From: Pseudomonadota bacterium | GTDB taxonomy: Bacteria > Desulfobacterota > Desulfovibrionia > Desulfovibrionales > Desulfomicrobiaceae | NCBI GenBank assembly: GCA_023393525.1 | Contig: JAEWKZ010000022.1 | Span: 1-64,000 of the forward strand | DNA: 64,000 nt | Reading direction: 5' to 3' | Shown: piece by piece, positions 8,907 through 17,531 of the stretch | Numbering within the stretch: the first letter of the stretch is position 1 | How the letters are laid out: each line of letters starts with the position of its first letter | Translations under genes and position numbers: made by a program | Notes under the pieces: generated by a model | Databases searched by the model: none | The model's input: only the letters and a program-made list of their open reading frames with translations | What the model was told of the DNA's origin: nothing

Positions 8907-8963
8907 ACCTCGCCCCGTCCTGTGCTACACGGCCGACGCGCCCGATGCCCAGGAGTAACACCC

Positions 8964-10109
8964 ATGACCACCCGCCCCGATCACACCGAAAATTTTCCCG
9001 CCTCTCCGGAAGAGTGGCGGAACTTTCTGGCCCAAAGCCAGAAGACACAGCACGACCTGCTCGAACGCATCAAGGAGCTGAACTGCCTCTACGGCATCAC
9101 CCGACTGGCGCAGCAGCGCGAACAGCCCCTGGAAGAACTGCTGACGGGCATCGCGGAACTCATCCGCGCTTCCTGGCAATACCCGGACATCGCCTGCGCT
9201 TCCATCCGCCTCGGAGACGCGATGCACAATTCGGGCAACTTCAAGCGCACGCAGTGGTGCCAGACAAGTCCCATCGTCATCGGCGCGGAGGAATGCGGTG
9301 CGGTGGACGTCTGCTATCTGGAAGAACGCCCGGAGTTCGACGAAGGACCGTTCCTGCGCGAAGAGCGCAGCCTCATCGACGCCGTGGCCGACCAGATCGG
9401 ACGCATCGTGGCCCAGCGCCGCGCCGAGGAACAGATGCGCGCCCTGTCCCAGGAGCTGATCATGGCCCAGGAAAACGAACGCCAGCGCATCGCCCGCGAA
9501 CTCCACGACCACCTGGCCCAGGATCTCTCCCTGGCCCGGGCGGACCTGGAACGCATCGGCTGCGGCCTGCCCGAGAGCGGCCCATGGCGCGCCCAGGCCG
9601 GGGTCATCGCCGAACGCCTCGGCACGGCCATCCGCTCCATCCGCGACCTGGCCTACGGGCTGCTCCCCCCGGGACTGACCGAACTCGGGCTGGTCGAAAC
9701 CGTGCTCGCGCACTGCGAGGATTTCTCCCTGCGCAACGGCATCGCCGTGGACGTCTTTGCCGACGGGCTGAACGGCGTTTCCTTTGACTTCGACACGCAA
9801 ATCAACATCTACCGCCTCATCCAGGAGGCCTTGAACAACGTGCGCAAGCACGCCAAGGCCAGCCGCGTGACCATCCGCCTGCTCGGCTCCTACCCGAACC
9901 TGCTGGTGCGCATCGAGGACGACGGCTGCGGAGCGGACATGGACCGCTGCCTGGCCCAGGCAGGACGCACCAAGCGCATGGGCCTGTGGAGCATGCGCGA
10001 AAGGGTCAGGCTGCTGGGGGGAAAACTCAGTTTCCGCTCCAAACCCGGCCAGGGACTGCACATCCGCATCGAAACCCCTCTCAACCGGAGCAGCCATGAG
10101 CACGCCTAA
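8964..10109 (+). CDS. NarX-like (HisKA_3) sensor histidine kinase
   Basis: Cytosolic sensor kinase of 381 residues. The N-terminal 155 residues resemble a GAF-type sensory domain (WQYPDIACASIRLG), and a coiled coil follows. The phospho-acceptor motif of the NarX/DegS class, NERQRIARELHDHLAQDLS, contains H181. The C-terminal ATPase has EALNNVRKHAKA as N-box, IEDDGCG and GLWSMRERV. AGGAG lies 8 bp before the chosen ATG; the open frame begins earlier (8922) but without a ribosome site. It overlaps the next gene, a NarL-type regulator, by 14 bp, so the partner assignment is secure. Cys residues at 98, 111 and 117 in the sensory domain may matter for sensing (inference). Confidence 0.9.
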   Translation: MTTRPDHTENFPASPEEWRNFLAQSQKTQHDLLERIKELNCLYGITRLAQQREQPLEELLTGIAELIRASWQYPDIACASIRLGDAMHNSGNFKRTQWCQTSPIVIGAEECGAVDVCYLEERPEFDEGPFLREERSLIDAVADQIGRIVAQRRAEEQMRALSQELIMAQENERQRIARELHDHLAQDLSLARADLERIGCGLPESGPWRAQAGVIAERLGTAIRSIRDLAYGLLPPGLTELGLVETVLAHCEDFSLRNGIAVDVFADGLNGVSFDFDTQINIYRLIQEALNNVRKHAKASRVTIRLLGSYPNLLVRIEDDGCGADMDRCLAQAGRTKRMGLWSMRERVRLLGGKLSFRSKPGQGLHIRIETPLNRSSHEHA

Positions 10110-10764
10110 ACGCATCCTGATCATCGACGATCACCCGCTCTACCGCGACGGCCTGAAGGCCCGCCTGGCGTCACGCCCCGACCTCTGCGTCGTCGGCGAG
10201 GCCGGAACCTGCGCCGAAGGGCTGCGCCAGAGCCAGAACCTGTCCCCGGACCTGGCCATCGTCGACATCTCCCTGCCCGACGGCAGCGGAATCGAACTGA
10301 CCCGCGAGCTCCGCCTCGCCAGGCCGGACCTGCCCGTGCTCATCGTCAGCATGCACGCCAAGCTCGATTTCATCGCCGCCGCCTTCCAGGCCGGAGCCAG
10401 CGGCTACATGTCCAAGGAATCCGGAGGCGAAGGCATCCTGCAAGCCATCGGCACCGTGCTCTCCGGCGGGCAGTACCTCGACGGGTCCCTCTCCCCGTCC
10501 GTGCTGCGCAGATTGAACGACATCTCCGGACGCAAGGCCAAGACCGTGGACGCCTCCTACGGCAGCCTGTCCCTGCGCGAACAGCAGGTCATGCGGCTGC
10601 TGGCGGAGGGGCTCACGCCCGAGGAAATCGCGGCCAAGCTCTTCGTGTCCCGCAAGACCGTCCTCAACCACCGCTACGCCATCATGACCAAGCTCGGCAT
10701 CAAGAGCCCCGTGGCCTTCGTCCGCCACGCGGCGCGCCTGGGGCTGATCGAAATCGAAGACTAG
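10096..10764 (+). CDS. NarL/FixJ-type response regulator
   Basis: Transcription factor of 222 residues: receiver domain (1-125) with acidic pair D11-D12, phospho-acceptor D57 and the lysine of YMSKES near 110, then a LuxR-type helix-turn-helix (about 150-215; LSLREQQVMRLLAEGLTPEEIAAKLFVSRKTV written here in part only as LSLREQQVMRLLAEG). The start lies inside the 3' end of the kinase gene at 8964-10109, its obvious partner. The targets are not evident. The next gene, a CBS-domain membrane protein, is 145 bp downstream and may have its own promoter. Confidence 0.92.
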   Translation: MSTPKRILIIDDHPLYRDGLKARLASRPDLCVVGEAGTCAEGLRQSQNLSPDLAIVDISLPDGSGIELTRELRLARPDLPVLIVSMHAKLDFIAAAFQAGASGYMSKESGGEGILQAIGTVLSGGQYLDGSLSPSVLRRLNDISGRKAKTVDASYGSLSLREQQVMRLLAEGLTPEEIAAKLFVSRKTVLNHRYAIMTKLGIKSPVAFVRHAARLGLIEIED

Positions 10765-10909
10765 GCCGGGACCCGCGAATTCCGGCGTCCACGCCATTTG
10801 GTCCTTTACCCCCGCCTCGGATCATGGTTACAGGTGAAGCGCAACGCCGCGCAATCCCGTTCACGCCGGCCACACGTTCAAACAGTCCGTTTTCATCAAG
10901 GGTTCGTCC

Positions 10910-12217
10910 ATGTTCCGCTCTTTAGCATTTCTGACGCTGGTCATCCTGCTGGTTCTGGCCAACGGCTTTTTCGTCGCATCGGAATTCGCGCTGGTGGGAG
11001 TGCGCCGTTCGCGCATCGCGACCCTGGCCGACGCGGGCAACAGAAAAGCCAAACTCCTGCTGCGTCTCATCGATCACCTCAACGCATACATCTCCGCCAC
11101 CCAGCTGGGCATCACCCTGTCCTCTCTGGCCCTGGGCTGGATCGGCGAACCGGCCATCGCCCGGCTGCTGGAACCGCTGCTCGAAGGACGGGTGCCCCCC
11201 GCCGTGCTGCACTCCATCTCCTTCGCCGTCGCATTCAGCCTGATCACCTTCCTGCACATCGTGCTCGGAGAACTCGCGCCCAAGACCATCGCCCTGGAGC
11301 GCGCCGAAAAAACGGCCCTGGCCATCGCCCTGCCCATGGAGATCTTCTACCGCCTCTTCTACTGGCCCATCCGCCTGCTGGACTGGTCCGGAACCCGCAC
11401 GGTCCGTCTGCTCGGCTTCACCCCCAGCCCGCACCACGGCTCGGTCTACACCGAGGACGAACTGCGCATGCTCATCGACGCCAGCTACTCCAGCGGCCAG
11501 ATCGAAGAGGAAAAACGCCGCCTCATCCGCCGCGCCTTCGACTTCAACACCACCGAGGCCTGCGAGGCCATGATCCCGCGCTCCGAGATCGCGGCCCTGC
11601 CCGTCACCTCCACCCTGGACGAAGTGCTCGACGCCTTCCGCATCCACGGCTACTCCCGCCTGCCGGTCTACGGGGAGGATTTGGACGACATGGTCGGCGT
11701 GCTCTTCCGCCAGGACATGGAGCCGTTCATGTCCCGCGAACCGGGGCTCGTCTTCTCCATGACCGCGCTGCTCCACCCGCCCACCTTCGTGCCCTCGGGC
11801 AAGCGGCTGGGCAGCCTGCTCAAGCAGATGCAGGCCACGCGCACCCATCTGATCTTCGTCATGGACGAATACGGCGGCCTGGAAGGGCTGGTCACTCTGG
11901 AGGATGTGCTGGAAGAGATCGTGGGCGAGATCAACGACGAATACGACGAGGAGGTGCGTTCACAGATCGTGCGCGACGGCAAGGCCTTCATCCTCGACGG
12001 CATGCTCGCCGTGCGCGACCTGAACCGCAAGCTCGGCCTCAAGCTGCCCGAGGACGAGGCCTACACCACCGTGGCCGGATTCCTGCTCTCCGAAGCCGGA
12101 AGAGTCCTCGAAGCCGGGGATGAAGTGCCGATCAAGGAAGGCGTGTTCAAGGTCGAACGCCTCGAACGCCGCCGCATCGTACGCATCCGGTTCACGCCGA
12201 CGCCGAGTGGTGAGTAG
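10910..12217 (+). CDS. CNNM/CorC-type hemolysin-family membrane protein with CBS domains
   Basis: Integral membrane protein of 435 residues. The N-terminal DUF21 region (1-190) has three to four hydrophobic helices, beginning LAFLTLVILLVLANGFFVASEFALV with the family FF-ASEFALV signature. A CBS pair (about 205-325) follows, containing IHGYSRLPVYGEDLDD, then VMDEYGGLEGLVTLEDVLEE and a C-terminal CorC_HlyC domain (about 340-425). Family members are implicated in Mg2+/Co2+ efflux or divalent cation homeostasis; 'hemolysin' is a historical label. The ATG at 10910 is followed at once by the first membrane helix. The 242 bp after it (12218-12459) show no gene or clear signal. Confidence 0.88.
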   Translation: MFRSLAFLTLVILLVLANGFFVASEFALVGVRRSRIATLADAGNRKAKLLLRLIDHLNAYISATQLGITLSSLALGWIGEPAIARLLEPLLEGRVPPAVLHSISFAVAFSLITFLHIVLGELAPKTIALERAEKTALAIALPMEIFYRLFYWPIRLLDWSGTRTVRLLGFTPSPHHGSVYTEDELRMLIDASYSSGQIEEEKRRLIRRAFDFNTTEACEAMIPRSEIAALPVTSTLDEVLDAFRIHGYSRLPVYGEDLDDMVGVLFRQDMEPFMSREPGLVFSMTALLHPPTFVPSGKRLGSLLKQMQATRTHLIFVMDEYGGLEGLVTLEDVLEEIVGEINDEYDEEVRSQIVRDGKAFILDGMLAVRDLNRKLGLKLPEDEAYTTVAGFLLSEAGRVLEAGDEVPIKEGVFKVERLERRRIVRIRFTPTPSGE

Positions 12218-12459
12218 AAAAGGGGAAATTGGAAATGCCTCCAGCGGGCGGGACGCGCAAATCATCTGATATCCACGGTCTCGGCGGGACGCCGTTTGAC
12301 TTGACGCTCAGACGCCCCTGAAAGCTCCGCTGGCTGACGGAAAGCCACCTCCGAAATCAAGCTTTGTGACCGCGTGTCCGATATTCCGCGCAGGCTGCTC
12401 CGAAACCACAAAACCGCACCCCCTGCGTCCGAGCGGATCCACTTTCAAAACGCACAGAA

Positions 12460-13592
12460 TCACTTCGCACCTTCCCACCAGCGGATGAAGTCCTGCGCCG
12501 CCCCGTCAATCCACACGGGCTCGCCGATTCTGGGCGTGAGCAGGCGAAAGTCCTTGTCCTTGGCGGCTTCGACAACGCGGACAAACGGTTCGTCCCACGA
12601 ATGGCTGGCGATGGAAAACCGGCCGACGTGCGCGAGCATCATCGATTTTGCCCCGAGCTCATCGGCGGCACGCACGGCCTCTTCAGGCGTCATGTGGATA
12701 AGTGGCCAGCGGGGATCATATTGCCCGCCATCGAGGGCGACAAGGTCGAAGCTGCCGAAGGTGCGGGCGATCTCCGCGAAGTGCGGGCCGTATCCGGTGT
12801 CTCCGCTCAGGAATATCCGTCGCTGCGGCGTCTCCAGCACGAAGCCGGCCCACAGGGATTTGTTTTTCGAGAGCCCGCGGCCGGAGTAATGGCGGGCCGG
12901 AAGCACATGGATGGTCAAGCCGCTGTCGAACTGCATCGCCGCGTTCCAGTCGCCCTCCCGTAGCCGCTCTTTGGGATACCCCCCCAGCGCTCGAAATGCG
13001 CCCCGACTCCCAAAGGGCAGACAACGGCCCCCACCTTGGGCATCAGGTCCACGACAGTCTGGTGGTCGAGGTGATCCCAATGGTCATGCGAAATGAGAAG
13101 AACGTCGATCTTTGGCATATTTGCGGCTGCGTACAGGTCCGTTCCGGGAAATATCCTGTTGGCAAAGGAAAACGGCGCGCCGTGGTCGCTGAACACGGGA
13201 TCGACCAGGATGCGCTTGCCGCCGAGTTGGATGAAATACGACGAGTGCCCCAGCCAGATCACCATGTCCCTGGAGCGGTCGAGGACTTGCGGGTCCGTCA
13301 GGTCGAGCCTGACCGTGGGCAACGGCTCTTCGGGACGCAGGCGTGCACTGCCTGCAAACAGATTGTCCCACAGGATCTTGAGGGTGCTCTGACCTTCGAC
13401 CAGCATCGGGGTGGGCACGGTGTTTTGGAATTCCCCGCCTTTAAAATTGGACGAAGCCTGGAAGCCCGCCAACCGCTCGCCTTCGGGCTGACGGCCGAAT
13501 TTATCCTGGCTCAGGATGGCGCAGGCGCCAAGGCCCAGGCCCACTCCGGCCAGGATGGTTGTCAGAAACATGTTGCGCAACCGCCTTCTCAT
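12460..13592 (-). pseudogene. MBL-fold lipoprotein hydrolase, frameshifted in a G7 run
   Basis: Metallo-beta-lactamase-fold protein of the UlaG/RomA-like family with a lipoprotein signal: MRRRLRNMFLTTILAG leads to a lipobox LGAC with C24. The zinc motif SHDHWDHLDH is intact. The reading frame breaks at a run of seven G on the coding strand (12979-12985 on the plus strand): frame one runs through HFERWGG and is lost, while frame two resumes with GYPKERLREGDWN and continues to the natural C-terminus. Adding one G or removing two restores a full protein of about 376 residues. AAGGAG precedes the ATG at 13592; the frame extending to 13757 has no such site. It may be a sequencing error, a phase-variable tract or a recent pseudogene. 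It is the last gene of an accessory cluster. Confidence 0.8.
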
Positions 13593-13689
13593 TTCAGCTC
13601 CTTGCATCATGCCGGGTTGATCGACAGTGTATGGTTTCAGCCAGTTAGATACCACCCGAGGGTCGTCTACGGCATACTCAATCCTTGCA

Positions 13690-13714
13690 AATTCTTGCCT
13701 GATTCTGCTGAAGT
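13690..13714. promoter_or_regulatory. AATTCTTGCC motif upstream of the MBL lipoprotein gene
   Basis: AATTCTTGCCTGATTCTG begins at 13690, about 100 bp before the MBL start, and is preceded by the related ATCCTTGC. A close copy occurs upstream of the AraC-type regulator (17443) and a partial one near the alcohol dehydrogenase start (17312). It is a candidate site for the AraC-type regulator. Confidence 0.4.
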
Positions 13715-13764
13715 GGGTCACCCGCGTGGCGAGGGACGACAAATCGGCGCCTCCCATGCCGAGT

Positions 13765-14250
13765 CTATTTTTCGAGCAGGATCGTGCCGGACAGCATCCC
13801 GATCAGTTCGCCTCCCTCAATCGCATGGCCAAGTTCATACAAGCCTGCGGCGGGCGCTGCCGGTCCGTAGAACATCACGACGTCGCCCCATGGCGCATAG
13901 TAGGCAAGGGTTCCGGGCTGAACACCGCGAACTGGCGGGGTGTTGGCAGTATCCAGTTTTTCCGGCGGATAGAAGATCTTCTCGTTGCTGCCGTAATTCT
14001 CCACCGCGAGAGTGAGCGGCAGTTGCCGCTGTAAATCCCTGGCGGCCTTGCTGTCATTGAGCGCAAAGACAATGCGCTGTCCACTGGCGTTGACGATCAG
14101 CTTCATGCCGCTCTCCTCCATGTTTGTTGCGCGCGGCGTGCCCTGTGCCGCGCCTAAACCTGCAATTCCGCTCATGACGAGAAGGACGAAGGCTCCAAGA
14201 ACAATCCGTCCCCTGGCCAGCAGACTCCTCCGTGAACGTGCGCTCTTCAT
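13765..14250 (-). CDS. Secreted cyclophilin-like fold protein
   Basis: 161-residue protein. Residues 1-37 look like a signal peptide: basic MKSARSRRSLLARGR, hydrophobic IVLGAFVLLVMSGIAG, then an AxA-like LGAAQ. The rest, from MKLIVNASGQRIVFALNDSK, matches the small cyclophilin-like beta-barrel family (DUF4430/COG2164-like), with the typical ENYGSNEKIFYPPEKL and YAPWGDVVMFYGP stretches. The function of this family is unknown; prolyl isomerase activity should not be assumed. The start at 14250 has GAGG upstream; a start at 14120 without signal peptide is possible. It sits 132 bp after the cupin gene in a cluster with an alcohol dehydrogenase and hydrolase, a grouping seen in many bacteria. Confidence 0.75.
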   Translation of the reverse strand: MKSARSRRSLLARGRIVLGAFVLLVMSGIAGLGAAQGTPRATNMEESGMKLIVNASGQRIVFALNDSKAARDLQRQLPLTLAVENYGSNEKIFYPPEKLDTANTPPVRGVQPGTLAYYAPWGDVVMFYGPAAPAAGLYELGHAIEGGELIGMLSGTILLEK

Positions 14251-14382
14251 GGTGTACCTCTGCTTGGTATCCCCTTCTCCGGCCAGCAAGTCAGACCGGA
14301 CGTTATCCCGATATCCGCGTTCCAACCGTCCCCACAGCGGCCAGTCCCGACCGGGGCGGATACTGGCCACAGTAAGGGCCAT

Positions 14383-14790
14383 TCACTCGAGAACTTCGTA
14401 GTCCTCTTCAGCCACCGCCTCGAACCATTCGTTGGACCGCCCCTCTGCCGGGACTTCCACGGCCACATGAGCAAACCAAGAATCTTTGGCCGCGCCATGC
14501 CAGTGTTTGGTTTCCGGCGGAATATTGACCACGTCGCCAGGGTGAAGCGCTCTGGCCGGCTTTCCTTTTTCCTGATACCAGCCGCGTCCGCCGGTCACCA
14601 AGAGTATTTGCCCCCCGCCGTGGTGCATGTGCCAGAAATTCCGGCAGCCCGGTTCAAAAGTGACGTTCCAGATAGATACGCCTTCCTTGGAAAGCATTTC
14701 CAGATAACTGGCGCCGGTAAAAAACATTGCGTAGGCTTCGTTCAGGGCTCCTTTCGGAAATATGCCCTCTCCATTGAATGCAGTTCTCAT
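14383..14790 (-). CDS. Small cupin-domain protein
   Basis: Single-domain cupin of 135 residues. Motif 1 contains H54, H56 and H57 (WHMHHGGGQ) and motif 2 contains H96 and H98 (PPETKHWHGA), enough ligands for a mononuclear metal site. The family (COG1917-like) includes dioxygenases, isomerases and non-enzymatic sensors, so the reaction is not predictable. It is often found next to carboxymuconolactone decarboxylase-like or dehydrogenase genes, and here it lies between the cyclophilin-like and hydrolase genes. A hairpin terminator separates it from the upstream hydrolase, so it probably has its own promoter in 14791-14890. Confidence 0.82.
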   Translation of the reverse strand: MRTAFNGEGIFPKGALNEAYAMFFTGASYLEMLSKEGVSIWNVTFEPGCRNFWHMHHGGGQILLVTGGRGWYQEKGKPARALHPGDVVNIPPETKHWHGAAKDSWFAHVAVEVPAEGRSNEWFEAVAEEDYEVLE

Positions 14791-14891
14791 ATGATATGCT
14801 CTCCTGTTGTTTGATGGTCAGAAACGAGTGATTTTTTTGGGGTAATGGATATGGTTCATATACCGACCAAACATTCGATATTTCCGGGCAA

Positions 14892-14923
14892 AGAAAACCG
14901 GGCCCCCCGGCGTGGAGCCGGGG
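14892..14923 (-). terminator. Terminator after the alpha/beta hydrolase gene
   Basis: CCCCGGC and GCCGGGG (14905-14923) pair perfectly around a 5-nt loop. On the minus strand the stem is followed by a short G/C stretch and then TTTTCTTT (14892-14899), so it would end transcription coming from the dehydrogenase-hydrolase pair. Confidence 0.65.
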
Positions 14924-14964
14924 ATCCCGCTCACTCTGCCTTCGTCACACGTGAAGAGAGCGGT

Positions 14965-16014
14965 TTACTTGAGCGCCTTCGTGAAGAAGTCGGTCAGCTT
15001 GCCGAATGGGATCAGCCCCACCCGATCGTACAGATCCACATGTCCGGCGGCGGGAACGATGTAGAGTTCCTTCGGTTCGCCGGCCAGTCTGTACGCATCC
15101 TCGCTGAACTCGATGGAGTGCGCGTTCTGCCCGGCGATGAAGAGCATGGGGCGCGGCGAAATGGTCTCTATGTCGTTGAACGGGTAGAAGTTCATGAACT
15201 TCACGTTGCTGGTCAGCGTCGGATGGGTCGTCACCTTTGGCGACGATCCTTCCGGCGTGAATTCTCCTCTTGGAGTGCGGTAGAATTCAAAGAACTCAAT
15301 CTCGATCGGATGCGACTTTTTGGTGATCTCATGCACCGTACCGCTGGTGTATTTGGTCTCGCCCCCGGTGAACTCCACATAGCGCTGCTCCGCCGCGTCC
15401 TTGATGATCCGCTTTCTCTGCTCCAGGGTCAGGGAGTGCCGCAGGGCGTTGCGATTGGCGGCGCCCATGTCATACATGCTCACGGTGGCGATGGCTTTGA
15501 GACGCGGGTCGATCTTGGCCGCGCTGATGGCGAAGCTGCCGCTGCCGCAGATGCCGATGACGCCGATGCGCTCCCGATCAATGAACGGCCTGGTGCCCAG
15601 AAAATCCACAGCCGCGCTGAAGTCCTCGGCATAGATGTCCGGGGAGACCGCGTTGCGCGGCTGCCCTTCGCTCGCGCCCCAGAAGGACAAGTCCAGGGAC
15701 AGGGCGACGAAGCCCTGTTCGGCCATTTTTGTGGCGTACAGATTCGCGCTCTGTTCCTTTACCGCGCCCATGGGGTGGCCGACGACGATGGCGCCGTATT
15801 TCTTGTTTTTGTCCATGTTCTTGGGCGTGAACAGATTTCCGACGACCTTCATCGTATACTGGTTCGGAAACGAAACCTTCTGCACGTCCACCGCGCTGCT
15901 GGTGTAAAAATTATCCGCGTCCACCGGCTTGTCCTGCGCCCAGACGCAGTCGCCCAGGAGCGTTGTAACGCTGACTACCAAAGCCATTATGCAAAATTGG
16001 ATCATTGTGTTCAT
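14965..16014 (-). CDS. Exported alpha/beta hydrolase (dienelactone hydrolase-like)
   Basis: 349-residue protein with a probable signal peptide (1-26, ending CVWA-QD). The nucleophile elbow is GICGSG with C156, as in the cysteine-type dienelactone hydrolase/YcjY branch, and the distal histidine is in PAAGHVDLYD near the C-terminus. The usual acid loop reads AGQNAHS where many relatives have Asp or Glu; the acid could be elsewhere. An ATG at 16014 follows GAGGTG and is preferred to the GTG at 16020. It lies 68 bp downstream of the alcohol dehydrogenase on the same strand and ends just before a terminator. Possible role: hydrolysis of an ester or lactone related to the dehydrogenase substrate. 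Confidence 0.8.
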   Translation of the reverse strand: MNTMIQFCIMALVVSVTTLLGDCVWAQDKPVDADNFYTSSAVDVQKVSFPNQYTMKVVGNLFTPKNMDKNKKYGAIVVGHPMGAVKEQSANLYATKMAEQGFVALSLDLSFWGASEGQPRNAVSPDIYAEDFSAAVDFLGTRPFIDRERIGVIGICGSGSFAISAAKIDPRLKAIATVSMYDMGAANRNALRHSLTLEQRKRIIKDAAEQRYVEFTGGETKYTSGTVHEITKKSHPIEIEFFEFYRTPRGEFTPEGSSPKVTTHPTLTSNVKFMNFYPFNDIETISPRPMLFIAGQNAHSIEFSEDAYRLAGEPKELYIVPAAGHVDLYDRVGLIPFGKLTDFFTKALK

Positions 16015-16082
16015 ATGCACCTCTGCATGTTTTTGGTGTCGTGGAGAGTTGTTGTAACGGGCTTCAGCCGGGCGGAAGTCCG

Positions 16083-17267
16083 TTACAGCGCGGCCCTGAG
16101 CACCTCGACAATGTCCGCTTCCGTCATGGCCGGACGCGCCGGGAGGTCGCCGTTCTCGTCGCGGATGATTTTCAGGGTGTCCCTGGCGTAGGTCTCGATC
16201 AACTCGTCGCCGATCCCCAGCTCCGAGAACCGCGTCGGGCAGCCGATGGACTTGAGGAAGGCCTCGAAGCGGTCGATGCCTTCCATGGCGCAGGCCAGAT
16301 CATCAGTACCGGCCGGCACGCCCATGACCCGCTGCGCGAACTGCGCGAACTTTGCAGGACGAGCCTTGGCCGCGAAGCGCATCCAGGCCGGATTGATGAT
16401 GGCCAGCCCGGCGGCGTGCGTCACGTCATGGTAGGCCGACACGGTGTGCTCGATCATATGCACCGGATACGCCCCGTTGGTGCCGACCTGCACCCAGCCG
16501 ATCAACGCGACCGAAGCCGCCCACTGCACCTGGGCGCGTGCTTCGAGATCCGCGCCGTCGGCAATGGCTCTGGGGCCCCATTCCATTGCCGTCAGGATGA
16601 CTCCTTCGGCGAAGCGATCCTGCAGAGGCGTGTTGTCGACGCCGTTGAAGTAGGATTCGGTGACATGGGTGATGAGGTCGCACACGCCGTAGGCCGTCTG
16701 ATCCCTGGGCACGCTGACGGTCAGCTCCGGATCGACGATGGCCGCTTTCGGGTACAGGAGCGGAATCTGGATAAAGGATTTGACCTTGCTCTCCTCGTTG
16801 GTGATGACCGCGCCGCAGTTCGTCTCGGAGCCGGTGGCCGCCAGCGTGGGCACGGTTATGACGGGCAGGGCCCGCGTCGGCACATACACGTTGTCCTGGC
16901 CGTGCTGGATCATGTCCCAGGGATCACCGTCGTACAAGGCCGCGGCCGAAATGACTTTGGACGCGTCCATGACGCTGCCACCGCCCAGGGCGATGATCAT
17001 GTCGCAGCCTTCCTTGCGGGCGATGGCCGCGCCGCGGGCGACGGAGGTGATGCGCGGGTTGGGTTCGACGCCGGTGCATTCGGCGAAGGTTATGCCAGCG
17101 GCCTGCAAACTGGCCACGGCTCGGTCAAAGACGCCGCAACGCTTGACGCTGCCGCCACCGGTCACGAGCAGGGCCTTGCGGCCGTATTCGCCGGCCACGT
17201 CTCCAAGCCGGGAAAGGTTGCCTGCGCCGAAAATGATTTTCGTAGGATTGTGGAATGTGAACTGCAT
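16083..17267 (-). CDS. Iron-containing alcohol dehydrogenase, YqhD/BDH-like
   Basis: NAD(P)H-dependent aldehyde reductase/alcohol dehydrogenase of group III, 394 residues. The coenzyme motif GGGSVMDASK starts at 95, and the metal ligands D197, H201, H270 and H284 are all present in the expected context (GVCDLITHVTE, HDVTHAAGLAI). The opening FTFHNPTKIIFGAGNL is close to YqhD and butanol dehydrogenases. The open frame extends far upstream, but AAGGAG 7 bp before the ATG at 17267 fixes the start. A divergent AraC-type gene lies 264 bp away, the same arrangement as yqhC-yqhD in E. coli, where the regulator responds to reactive aldehydes; aldehyde detoxification is therefore a reasonable inference. 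Confidence 0.9.
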   Translation of the reverse strand: MQFTFHNPTKIIFGAGNLSRLGDVAGEYGRKALLVTGGGSVKRCGVFDRAVASLQAAGITFAECTGVEPNPRITSVARGAAIARKEGCDMIIALGGGSVMDASKVISAAALYDGDPWDMIQHGQDNVYVPTRALPVITVPTLAATGSETNCGAVITNEESKVKSFIQIPLLYPKAAIVDPELTVSVPRDQTAYGVCDLITHVTESYFNGVDNTPLQDRFAEGVILTAMEWGPRAIADGADLEARAQVQWAASVALIGWVQVGTNGAYPVHMIEHTVSAYHDVTHAAGLAIINPAWMRFAAKARPAKFAQFAQRVMGVPAGTDDLACAMEGIDRFEAFLKSIGCPTRFSELGIGDELIETYARDTLKIIRDENGDLPARPAMTEADIVEVLRAAL

Positions 17268-17311
17268 ATGATTCTCCTTGCCCCGAAATGCGGAGCGTCC
17301 ATATTTCATGA

Positions 17312-17460
17312 CATTCTTGCCTGCCAGCCCGCTCCGCCAGGATCGGCGGCTCTCGCGGACGCATCCGTCCACGGCGGGCTTGCCCATTCTTGAAGGGACA
17401 TCTACGTCGAAAGAAGCCGAAGCGGGTAGAACGATCCTCTCGAATTCTTGCCCGATCATC
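17312..17460. promoter_or_regulatory. ATTCTTG repeats in the ADH/AraC divergent promoter
   Basis: ATTCTTG occurs three times in this 264-bp divergent gap: 17313, 17386 and 17444. The third copy is part of AATTCTTGCCCGATCATC, closely matching the element at 13690. AraC-type proteins bind such repeated half-sites, so these are candidate sites for the regulator at 17532. Confidence 0.4.
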
Positions 17461-17531
17461 CGAAAGTTCGAAGCAATGGATTGTTCACGCCGGGAGAGTT
17501 CTGATAGGGTCCATGGAAAGGAGAAACGACA

